This document shows positions 41,027 through 48,028 of a DNA stretch of 48,028 nt, piece after piece. The DNA is from Oscillospiraceae bacterium (lineage in GTDB: Bacteria > Bacillota > Clostridia > Oscillospirales > Ruminococcaceae): NCBI GenBank assembly GCA_017483465.1, contig JAFUWN010000019.1, forward strand, positions 1 through 48,028, read 5' to 3'. Within the stretch, counting starts at the first letter, position 1. Each line of letters begins with the position of its first letter. A program made the translations under genes and the position numbers. Below the pieces are notes generated by a model that had not been told where the DNA came from, searched no databases, and was given only the letters and a program-made list of their open reading frames with translations.

Positions 41027-42496
41027 ATGTTGTTTCCGTCATTGGAAGAAGTCAGAAAATTAGCCGGAAAATATACGGCCATTCCTGTATTCTTCACATT
41101 CCCGGCAGACCACAGAACCCCGATCAGTATCTATACCGCACTGTCCGAAGGCGAGGAAAATGCTTTCCTGCTGGAGAGTGTCAGCAACGGTGCACAATGG
41201 GACAGATATTCCTTTATCGGATTTCATCCGAGTCAGGAAATCCGTACACAGGGTGCTCAGATGCATATTACTGTCAAGGGTGTGCATGAGACTGTCACAG
41301 AAGAAAAGCCGTTTGAAAAATTACAGAAATTTCTGGATGCCAGAACTTCTCCGAAATTTGAAGATCTTCCCTATTTTACAGGCGGTCTGATCGGCTATTT
41401 TGCTTACGATGCTGTGAGATATACAGAAAAGAAATTAACCAATATCCCTGAAGATGATATTCATATGCCGGATATTCACTTATTCGGCTATGATGAATTA
41501 GTTGCTTATGACCATCTGAACAGTAATGCTCTTGTGATTATTAATCTGGATGCTTCCGGCAATCTCGAAGAACAGTATAAAAAAGCCGAATTCCGTGCTG
41601 CGGAAATTGCTGCTAAAATTGATAACTGTCATTGCCGTGGTCAGTTCCGGGATGATGAACCTGCTGTCCGTGTCGGCTCGAATGTTACGAAAGAAGAATA
41701 TATCTCCATGGTCAATCAGGCAAAAGAAAAAATCTATGCCGGAGATATTTTCCAGGTCGTTCTGTCACAGCGTTTTGAAATCGAAAATCCGCCCTCCAGT
41801 TTTGAAGTCTACCGCCGTCTGAGAGCAACAAACCCCTCTCCGTATTTATATTACTTCAAGACAAAAGACTACGAAATCGCCGGAGCTTCTCCGGAATTAC
41901 TCGTCAAAGTCACAGACGGCACCGCCGCTACCAAGCCGATCGCCGGCACCCGTCCCAGAGGCAAGACTCACGAGGAAGACAAAGCCCTTGAAAAATCCCT
42001 GCTCGCTGACGAAAAAGAAAAGGCCGAACATACCATGCTTGTCGATTTAGGCCGCAATGACCTGGGAAAAGTCAGTGAATACGGATCTGTTGAAGTGACC
42101 GATTTCATGTATGTCGAACGCTATTCCAAAGTCATGCATTTGGTTTCCGATGTCAAAGGCACACTCCGTCCGGACTGCAAGCCTCTGGATGCTTTACAGG
42201 CTGTTCTGCCTGCCGGTACGCTCTCCGGTGCTCCGAAAGTCAGAGCTATGGAAATTATTGATGAACTCGAAAATAAAAAGCGTGGTCTTTACGGCGGAAC
42301 TGTCGGCTATTTCGGCTATAACGGCGATATGAATACCTGCATTGCCATCCGTACTGTCCTGTTCCGTGACGGAAAAGCCTATGTACAGGCCGGTGCCGGT
42401 ATCGTAGCTGATTCCGATCCCGAAAAAGAATTCGCTGAAACCACTCATAAAGCCAAAGCTATGCTCAATGCCATCAAGGAGGCGAGACAATCATGA
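41027..42496 (+). CDS. trpE: Anthranilate synthase component I
   Basis: A 489-residue TrpE that converts chorismate and glutamine-derived ammonia to anthranilate together with TrpG. The chorismate-binding domain is complete: GDIFQVVLSQRFE, ATNPSPYLYYF, IAGTRPRGKT, MLVDLGRNDLGKV and GTLSGAPKVRAMEIIDELE. The N-terminal part holds LLESVSNG, where the serine is typical of the tryptophan feedback site. AAGGAGG precedes the ATG. It is the first gene after the T-box, and its end overlaps trpGD by four bases (ATGA). Confidence 0.97.
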   Translation: MLFPSLEEVRKLAGKYTAIPVFFTFPADHRTPISIYTALSEGEENAFLLESVSNGAQWDRYSFIGFHPSQEIRTQGAQMHITVKGVHETVTEEKPFEKLQKFLDARTSPKFEDLPYFTGGLIGYFAYDAVRYTEKKLTNIPEDDIHMPDIHLFGYDELVAYDHLNSNALVIINLDASGNLEEQYKKAEFRAAEIAAKIDNCHCRGQFRDDEPAVRVGSNVTKEEYISMVNQAKEKIYAGDIFQVVLSQRFEIENPPSSFEVYRRLRATNPSPYLYYFKTKDYEIAGASPELLVKVTDGTAATKPIAGTRPRGKTHEEDKALEKSLLADEKEKAEHTMLVDLGRNDLGKVSEYGSVEVTDFMYVERYSKVMHLVSDVKGTLRPDCKPLDALQAVLPAGTLSGAPKVRAMEIIDELENKKRGLYGGTVGYFGYNGDMNTCIAIRTVLFRDGKAYVQAGAGIVADSDPEKEFAETTHKAKAMLNAIKEARQS

Positions 42497-44112
42497 TTTT
42501 AGTGATCGATAACTACGATTCTTTTACGTATAATCTTTGTCAGTATCTCGGTGAAATGTACCCCGATATTCTGGTAAAACGCAATGATGAAATCACAATC
42601 GAAGAAATCAAGGCTCTCCGTCCTGAAGCGATTCTGATTTCTCCCGGCCCCGGCTATCCGGATTCTGCCGGTATCTCTATTGAGACAATCAAAACATTCT
42701 CCGGAACAATCCCGATCTTAGGCGTTTGCTTAGGTCATCAGGCAATTGTACAGGCATTCGGCGGAAAGATTATCCCGGCTCATCAGTTAATGCACGGAAA
42801 ATCCAGTCAGATTCGTTTTGAAGAAAAACATTCGCTGTTCCGTTATGTACCGCATCCGTTTATTGCCGGCCGTTATCATTCTCTGATTGCTGATGAAACC
42901 TCTCTCCCCGATTGTCTGCGTGTCATCGCTCTGGATGAAAACGGTCAGGTGATGGCCGTTTCCCATAACGAACATCAGACATTCGGACTGCAATTTCATC
43001 CGGAATCGGTTCTGACTGCTGACGGAAAACAGATTCTCCGGAATTTCTTAGTGATCGCCGGACTCCTCGAAGCCGAACCCGAACAGAAAAAAGTCAATCT
43101 CAAACCCTATTACAGCAAACTCATGCAGAATCAAAATCTTACTATGCAGGAAGCCGAAGCCTGCATGGATATGCTCATGAGCGGTCAGGCAACTCAGCTC
43201 CAGATTGCCGCCGTTCTGACTGCACTCGCTACCAAAGGCGAAACACCTGATGAAATCGCCGGATTCGCTAGGGGCATGAGAGCAAAAGCAAGTCTTGTTC
43301 CGGATGAAGCTGACAGTATTGATATTGTCGGTACCGGCGGAGATCAGTGTGCTTCGTTCAATATTTCGACTACTTCTGCATTTGTTGCCGCTGCTGCCGG
43401 TGCAAAAGTTGCTAAACACGGAAACAGAAGCGTTTCCAGCAAGAGCGGTGCGGCAGATGTTCTTGAAGCTCTGGGAGTGAAAATCGCCTCGAAACCGGAA
43501 CAGGCTAAGAAATGCCTTGAAACAACCCGTCTTTCCTTCCTGTTTGCTCAGAGCTATCATGCAAGTATGAGATTTGTAGGCCCTGTCAGAGGTCAGCTCG
43601 GTGTCAGAACCGTATTCAATATCTTAGGGCCTTTGACAAATCCTGCTAAGGCTGATTATATTGTTCTTGGTGTCTATGAAAAATCCCTGACAGAAATCAT
43701 GGCCAGAGTGCTCCAGCAGGTCGGAATCAAAAGGGCTATGGTCGTATTCGGCAATGATGTCATGGATGAAATTTCCGTTTCTGATGCGACGACTGTCACC
43801 GAAGTCAACGGCGATGATCTCAGAACTTATGAAATCACTCCTGAACAGTTCGGCCTGAAACGCTATCAGAAATCTGAAATTGTCGGCGGTACACCTGCCG
43901 AAAACGCTCAGATCACCAGAGGGATTCTCGACGGCTCTGTTACCGGTGCGAAACGTGATATTGTCCTGATGAATGCCGGAGCTGCTCTCTATACTTACGG
44001 TGTTGCCGATACCCTTGCTGACGGCATTCAGAAAACTGCTGAAGCAATCGACAACGGCTCTGCCCTTGCAAAACTTGATGAATTTGTCAAGTTCACCAAC
44101 GAAATGGAGTAA
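42493..44112 (+). CDS. trpGD: Fused anthranilate synthase component II / anthranilate phosphoribosyltransferase
   Basis: A 539-residue fusion. Residues about 1-190 are the glutamine amidotransferase TrpG, with nucleophile C79 in GVCLGHQAIVQAFGG and the His-Glu pair in FGLQFHPES. Residues about 200-539 are TrpD, which transfers phosphoribosyl to anthranilate. Its motifs are DIVGTGGDQCASFNIST and KHGNRSVSSKSGAADVLEALG (read in part). The two domains are linked by a short charged stretch. The fusion occurs in enterobacteria and some anaerobes and ties ammonia delivery to the next step. The ATG overlaps the trpE stop. Confidence 0.96.
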   Translation: MILVIDNYDSFTYNLCQYLGEMYPDILVKRNDEITIEEIKALRPEAILISPGPGYPDSAGISIETIKTFSGTIPILGVCLGHQAIVQAFGGKIIPAHQLMHGKSSQIRFEEKHSLFRYVPHPFIAGRYHSLIADETSLPDCLRVIALDENGQVMAVSHNEHQTFGLQFHPESVLTADGKQILRNFLVIAGLLEAEPEQKKVNLKPYYSKLMQNQNLTMQEAEACMDMLMSGQATQLQIAAVLTALATKGETPDEIAGFARGMRAKASLVPDEADSIDIVGTGGDQCASFNISTTSAFVAAAAGAKVAKHGNRSVSSKSGAADVLEALGVKIASKPEQAKKCLETTRLSFLFAQSYHASMRFVGPVRGQLGVRTVFNILGPLTNPAKADYIVLGVYEKSLTEIMARVLQQVGIKRAMVVFGNDVMDEISVSDATTVTEVNGDDLRTYEITPEQFGLKRYQKSEIVGGTPAENAQITRGILDGSVTGAKRDIVLMNAGAALYTYGVADTLADGIQKTAEAIDNGSALAKLDEFVKFTNEME

Positions 44113-44116
44113 TCTC

Positions 44117-44896
44117 ATGATTTTAGACGACATCTGCAAACAGAGAGAAATTCAGCTGACAGCCGAAAAACAGAAGCTCTCCCCTGCTGAAATCCGGAAT
44201 CTTGCGGAACATGCTCCTCAGAAAGCCGGATTTATCAAAGCTCTGTCGAAGTCAGGCTTATCCTGTATCTGCGAAGTCAAGAAAGCTTCTCCCTCGAAAG
44301 GCCTGATCAGACCGGATTTTCATCCTGTGGAGCTTGCCAGAGAATACGAATCAGCCGGAGCCGACTGCATTTCCTGTCTGACAGAAGAACATTATTTTCA
44401 GGGAAGCAGTCAGTATTTAAAAAATATTGCCGATGCTGTAAATATTCCTGTTTTAAGAAAAGATTTTATTATTGATGAATATCAAATTTATGAAGCAAAA
44501 TATCTCGGAGCTTCTGCGGTTCTGCTGATCGCCGCCGTTCTGGAATATTCCAGAATGAAAAGCTATTTTGATTTAGCTCACTCGTTAGGCCTTGACTGTC
44601 TGATTGAAGTCCATACCCGTGAAGAAATGGAAACCGTTCAGAAATTCAATCCGAAGCTGATCGGCGTGAATAACCGGAATCTCAAAACATTTGAAGTCAA
44701 TCTGAATACCACTGCCGAACTTGCTTCCATGCGGCAGAAAGATCAGCTTTTTGTTTCTGAAAGCGGAATCAAAAACAATCAGGATATGAAAACTGTGCAG
44801 AATCTCGGAGCAGATGCTGTCCTGATCGGTGAAACTCTCATGAGAAGCGACCATATTACTGAAACGCTTCATCAGCTCAGAGAGGGTACAGTATGA
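44117..44896 (+). CDS. trpC: Indole-3-glycerol phosphate synthase
   Basis: A 259-residue TIM-barrel enzyme that closes the indole ring from carboxyphenylaminodeoxyribulose phosphate. Signature: CEVKKASPSKGLIRPDF with the catalytic lysines, then SCLTEEHYFQGSSQYL, VLRKDFIIDEYQIYEA, LIGVNNRNLKTFEV and SESGIKNNQDM. The start was set at ATG 44117 (MILDDICKQRE), five bases after the trpGD stop, with TGGAG upstream. The longer open frame before it is inside trpGD and has no ribosome site. Its end overlaps trpF as ATGA. Confidence 0.96.
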   Translation: MILDDICKQREIQLTAEKQKLSPAEIRNLAEHAPQKAGFIKALSKSGLSCICEVKKASPSKGLIRPDFHPVELAREYESAGADCISCLTEEHYFQGSSQYLKNIADAVNIPVLRKDFIIDEYQIYEAKYLGASAVLLIAAVLEYSRMKSYFDLAHSLGLDCLIEVHTREEMETVQKFNPKLIGVNNRNLKTFEVNLNTTAELASMRQKDQLFVSESGIKNNQDMKTVQNLGADAVLIGETLMRSDHITETLHQLREGTV

Positions 44897-45513
44897 ATAC
44901 AAAAATCAAAATCTGCGGTATCAGACGGCCGGAAGATATCAGAATTTTGAATCAGTATCCGCCGGATTATGCAGGATTTATTCTCTCCGGCGGTTTCGGC
45001 AGAAGCATTGTCATGGGAACTTTTTATGAGCTGAAATCTTATCTTGATAAAAATATTCAGACTGTCGGTGTTTTCGTCAATGAACCCATTGCGGAAATCA
45101 AAAAATGTGCCTATCATGAAGAACCGCATGTGATTCAGCTCCATGGAGAGGAAGACAAAGCCTATATTCAGGAACTCCGGAACATCTTTCACGGAGAAAT
45201 CTGGAAAGCCGTCCGGGTTCGCACGCCGGAGGATATTCAGAAAGCGGATGCTCTCCCTGTAGATAAGCTTGTTCTTGACAGCTTTTCGGCCGTCAGTCAC
45301 GGCGGAACGGGAACGCTCGCCCCTTGGAATATCATCAAAGAGAATCGGCCGGAACATGAATTTTTCCTCGCCGGAGGAATTTCATCAGAAAATGTGGAAA
45401 AAGCTGTCAGAGAAGTTCAGCCGTTCGGGGTGGATGTCTCCAGCAGTGTCGAAACGGATAAATATAAAGATATTGATAAAATCAAAAAAATTATGCAGAT
45501 CATCAGAAACTAA
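44893..45513 (+). CDS. trpF: Phosphoribosylanthranilate isomerase
   Basis: A 206-residue TIM-barrel isomerase for the Amadori rearrangement before TrpC. Catalytic motifs: KICGIRRPEDI (Cys) and LVLDSFSAVSHGGTGTLAPW (Asp), then LAGGISSENV. The N-terminal glycine motif is FILSGGFGRSI, where most relatives have a Ser-Pro-Arg-like motif. It overlaps trpC by four bases. Separate trpC and trpF, as here, is the usual Gram-positive arrangement. Confidence 0.95.
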   Translation: MNTKIKICGIRRPEDIRILNQYPPDYAGFILSGGFGRSIVMGTFYELKSYLDKNIQTVGVFVNEPIAEIKKCAYHEEPHVIQLHGEEDKAYIQELRNIFHGEIWKAVRVRTPEDIQKADALPVDKLVLDSFSAVSHGGTGTLAPWNIIKENRPEHEFFLAGGISSENVEKAVREVQPFGVDVSSSVETDKYKDIDKIKKIMQIIRN

Positions 45514-45531
45514 GAAAGAAGGAATTTATTT

Positions 45532-46719
45532 ATGAGTAAAATCGGAAGATTTGGCGATTTCGGCGGTCAGTACGTGCCTGAAACCGTCATGAATGCAGTC
45601 TCGGAATTACAGGAGGCTTATGAAAAATACAGCAAAGACCCGGAATTCCTGAAAGAATTACAGGATTTATATCATAACTATGCGTTCCGGCCGTCTCTGT
45701 TGTATTATGCCGATAAGATGACAAAAGATTTGAACGGCCCTAAAATTTATATCAAGCGTGAAGATCTGAATCATACAGGCTCTCATAAGATCAACAATGC
45801 TCTGGGTCAGGTGCTTCTTGCTAAGAAAATGGGTAAAAAGCGTGTGATCGCTGAAACCGGTGCCGGTCAGCACGGTGTTGCTACTGCGACAGTATGTGCT
45901 TATTTCGATATGGAATGTGAAGTCTACATGGGTCGGGAAGATATGGAGCGTCAGGCTCTGAACGTCTACAGAATGGAACTGCTCGGAGCCAAAGTCACCG
46001 GTGTCGACTCCGGTACGGCTACCCTGAAAGATGCCATCAATGAAGCCATGAGAGACTGGGCGACAAATATCGCAACAACTTTCTATTGTATCGGTTCTGT
46101 TATGGGGCCTCATCCCTATCCGACTATGGTCAGAGACTTTCAGAAAATTATTGGTGAAGAAGCCAAACAGCAGATTCTTGCCGCAGAAGGCAGACTGCCT
46201 GACTGTGTTGTGGCCTGTGTCGGCGGCGGCTCGAATGCAATGGGGATCTTCTATGATTTCATTCCGGATACTTCTGTCAGATTAGTCGGTGCAGAAGCCG
46301 GCGGCAAGGGTGCTGATACGGATTTTCATGCTGCTACGCTTACAAAAGGTGATCTGGGTATTTTCCACGGTATGAAATCAATCTTCTTACAGAACGATGA
46401 AGGTCAGATTGCTCCGGTATTCTCGATTTCTGCCGGACTGGACTATCCGGGTATCGGCCCTGAACATGCTTATCTGCATGAGACAGGCCGTGCGGATTAT
46501 ATCAGCATTACAGATGAAGAAGCTGTTCAGGCTTTTGAATATCTCTCCAAAACAGAAGGTATTATTCCGGCTGTGGAATCGGCTCATGCTGTTGCCGCTG
46601 CCCTCAAAATCGCACCGACTATGACAAAAGATCAGATTATGATTATCAACCTCTCCGGCCGTGGAGATAAAGACGTTCAGCAGATTGCAAGATACAGAGG
46701 AGTGAATTTAAATGTCTAA
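45532..46719 (+). CDS. trpB: Tryptophan synthase beta chain
   Basis: A 395-residue PLP enzyme that joins indole and serine. The PLP lysine is K86 in [10 protein letters not shown]. Other family blocks are FGGQYVPE at the start, [25 protein letters not shown] (phosphate-binding) and SGRGDKD near the end. It is of the main TrpB1 type, which works in a complex with TrpA. AAAGAAGG lies upstream of the ATG. The stop overlaps the trpA start by eight bases, so translation of the two subunits is coupled. Confidence 0.98.
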   Translation: MSKIGRFGDFGGQYVPETVMNAVSELQEAYEKYSKDPEFLKELQDLYHNYAFRPSLLYYADKMTKDLNGPKIYIKREDLNHTGSHKINNALGQVLLAKKMGKKRVIAETGAGQHGVATATVCAYFDMECEVYMGREDMERQALNVYRMELLGAKVTGVDSGTATLKDAINEAMRDWATNIATTFYCIGSVMGPHPYPTMVRDFQKIIGEEAKQQILAAEGRLPDCVVACVGGGSNAMGIFYDFIPDTSVRLVGAEAGGKGADTDFHAATLTKGDLGIFHGMKSIFLQNDEGQIAPVFSISAGLDYPGIGPEHAYLHETGRADYISITDEEAVQAFEYLSKTEGIIPAVESAHAVAAALKIAPTMTKDQIMIINLSGRGDKDVQQIARYRGVNLNV

Positions 46720-47503
46720 TAGAATTGATAAAAAATTTGCACAGCTCAAAGCTCAGAATAAAAAAGCTCTGATTACTTATATCTCCGCAGGTGACGGCGG
46801 TCTGGAACTCACAGAAAAAGCCGTTCTCGAAATGGAGAAAAACGGTGCGGATATAATCGAAATCGGTGTGCCGTTCTCTGACCCCATTGCAGAAGGCCCT
46901 GTTATTCAGGAAGCAAGTCTCCGGTCTCTGCGTGATTATCATACAACTCTCAAGAGTGTATTCGAGATGGTCAAAAAACTCAGAACACAGACAGATATGC
47001 CTCTGCTTCTGATGCTCTATGCCAATACAGTATTCCGGACTCCGGATTTCTTTGACAAGTGTCATGAAGTCGGCATTGACGGGGTAATTATTCCCGATCT
47101 GCCTTTTGAAGAACATGACGAATTCAAACAGGCTGCCGAAAAAAATAATATCTACAACATCAGCCTTGTGACTCCGGCCTCTACCGGACGTATTGAGAAA
47201 ATCGCCTCTGCTGCTCAGGGATTTTTATACTGTGTTTCTTCCGTAGGTGTAACGGGAATGCGTGACAATTTCACGACCGATTTTGATGCCTTCTTCAGCG
47301 AAGTCAAAAAATATGCAAAAATCCCCTACTGTGTCGGATTCGGCATCCGCAACGGTGAGGCAGCCCGCAAAATGGGTTCTTACTGTGACGGTGTAATTGT
47401 CGGAAGTGCAGTTGTCAATCAGATCGGACAGTATCAGCAGGAGGCTCTGCCGCATGTTGCCGACCTCTGTCAGGATCTGCGGAACGGTCTTGATCAGGCA
47501 TAA
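46712..47503 (+). CDS. trpA: Tryptophan synthase alpha chain
   Basis: A 263-residue TIM-barrel subunit that cleaves indole-3-glycerol phosphate and passes indole to TrpB. The catalytic Glu and Asp lie in [20 protein letters not shown] and [11 protein letters not shown]. The phosphate loop is [12 protein letters not shown]. The length is usual. Its ATG lies within the end of trpB. It is the last trp gene. No convincing terminator is seen in the 95 bases before the HU promoter. Confidence 0.96.
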   Translation: MSNRIDKKFAQLKAQNKKALITYISAGDGGLELTEKAVLEMEKNGADIIEIGVPFSDPIAEGPVIQEASLRSLRDYHTTLKSVFEMVKKLRTQTDMPLLLMLYANTVFRTPDFFDKCHEVGIDGVIIPDLPFEEHDEFKQAAEKNNIYNISLVTPASTGRIEKIASAAQGFLYCVSSVGVTGMRDNFTTDFDAFFSEVKKYAKIPYCVGFGIRNGEAARKMGSYCDGVIVGSAVVNQIGQYQQEALPHVADLCQDLRNGLDQA

Positions 47504-47598
47504 CCCACGATTTTCAGGGATTTTATATAGTATATTACCCAAAATTAAGCCGCTTTTGGCGTGAATTTGCACAGAAATGCCGATTTTACGGAATTTCC

Positions 47599-47627
47599 TT
47601 GACAAATCGCTTGAAATCGTATATAAT
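47599..47627 (+). promoter_or_regulatory. Consensus promoter of the HU gene
   Basis: TTGACA 47599-47604, a 17-base spacer, TATAAT 47622-47627, matching a highly expressed gene. Confidence 0.92.
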
Positions 47628-47662
47628 ACTAGTATATTAATTATTTTGGAGGAGTTCATATT

Positions 47663-47938
47663 ATGAAAAAAGCAGAACTGATTCAGGCTGTTGCCGAAAA
47701 AACAGGTAAGTCCAAAAAGGAAGCCGCTGTCTATGTAGACGCTGTTTTTGACAGTGTAAAAGATGCTCTCGTTGCTGGTGATAAAGTAACTCTGACAGGC
47801 TTTGGCGTATTTGAAGTACGTGAACGTGCCGCTAAGAAGTGCAAGAACCCCAGAACAGGCGAAATGCAGGATGTTCCGGCTTGCAAGGCTCCGGCATTCA
47901 AGGCTGGCAAGAACCTGAAGGAAGCTGTCAACAAGTAA
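47663..47938 (+). CDS. hup: HU-family DNA-binding protein
   Basis: A 91-residue histone-like protein. The helical dimer part (MKKAELIQAVAEKTGKSKKE) and the body VTLTGFGVFEVRERAAKKCKNPRTGEM are standard, and KAPAFKAGKNLKEAV closes it. HU coats and bends chromosomal DNA. The DNA-binding arm has CKNPRTGEMQDVPACK, where cysteines replace more usual residues. That is a small peculiarity. GGAGGAG precedes the ATG, and promoter and terminator make it monocistronic. Confidence 0.97.
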   Translation: MKKAELIQAVAEKTGKSKKEAAVYVDAVFDSVKDALVAGDKVTLTGFGVFEVRERAAKKCKNPRTGEMQDVPACKAPAFKAGKNLKEAVNK

Positions 47939-47954
47939 TTGACTTTCAAATCAC

Positions 47955-47986
47955 AAAAAACGCTCTCCATCCGGAGGGCGTTTTTT
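47955..47986 (+). terminator. Terminator of the HU gene
   Basis: AAAAAACGCTCTCC (47955-47968) pairs with GGAGGGCGTTTTTT (47973-47986) around ATCC. Its arms resemble the xylA terminator repeat, so this hairpin type may recur in the genome. Confidence 0.95.
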
Positions 47987-48028
47987 ATTGCAGAAACCAC
48001 TTGCTTTTTTATGCATTTTATAGTAAAA

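Noticed and set aside
47504-47598. Terminator of the trp operon
   Set aside because: Only short imperfect pairings (for example GCCGC...GCGTG) without a T run were found.
1-48028. CRISPR arrays, tRNA or rRNA genes, insertion sequences
   Set aside because: No regular spaced repeats, cloverleaf-like segments, ribosomal RNA signatures or transposase frames were recognised anywhere in the window.

Overview
The window looks like chromosomal DNA from an anaerobic, low-to-mid GC Gram-positive of the class Clostridia, most likely a Ruminococcus-like member of the Oscillospiraceae. The evidence is a secreted protein with a C-terminal type I dockerin (cellulosome-type), a tryptophan T-box, SpoIIID, pyruvate formate-lyase with its activase, a 2[4Fe-4S] ferredoxin, AGGAGG-type ribosome binding sites and many textbook TTGACA-17-TATAAT promoters. 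I saw no rRNA, tRNA, CRISPR array, insertion sequence or prophage genes. Genus-level placement is inference.

Layout. 1-1396: tail of an unknown gene, a terminator, and a receiver-PAS-GGDEF signalling protein. 1405-5308: one promoter-to-terminator operon with a DUF4352-like lipoprotein, an unknown protein, three tandem paralogous membrane proteins and an Lgt-like membrane protein. 5330-8204: a large secreted, dockerin-bearing protein with a zinc-peptidase signature. 8243-8493: a minus-strand ferredoxin. 8667-20714: a 12-kb operon with one solute-binding protein carrying two carbohydrate-binding-like modules, two pairs of sugar ABC permeases, an NHL-propeller membrane protein, a Yip1 protein and a large DUF5696-like exoprotein. 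It has no ATPase gene. 20727-23787: a MATE transporter, an ECF sigma factor and its putative anti-sigma protein. 23802-25096: superoxide dismutase and KptA. 25117-26054: a tiny leader ORF with a nine-G tract and a hairpin in front of a DUF4230 protein. 26058-28801: a Clp ATPase and a divergent HNH endonuclease. 28900-30722: xylose isomerase and an unknown small protein, each followed by the same 30-nt terminator.

30725-34325 (minus strand): a pyruvate formate-lyase operon in which the catalytic core and the glycyl-radical domain are separate genes, with a third small gene between them that resembles a degenerate glycyl-radical domain, then pflA. 34623-39115: SpoIIID, RecQ (behind an 11-codon leader ORF) and Tex. 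39128-40615 (minus strand): a 41-residue Cys/Asn-rich membrane micropeptide and an unknown membrane protein. 40658-47503: a T-box-controlled trp operon, trpE-trpGD-trpC-trpF-trpB-trpA. 47599-47986: the HU protein.

How it fits together. The dockerin protein, xylose isomerase and sugar importer fit a plant-polysaccharide degrader that ferments sugars through pyruvate formate-lyase. The items most worth a second look are the three-part pyruvate formate-lyase, the ATPase-less dual-permease operon, and the poly-G leader upstream of the DUF4230 gene.
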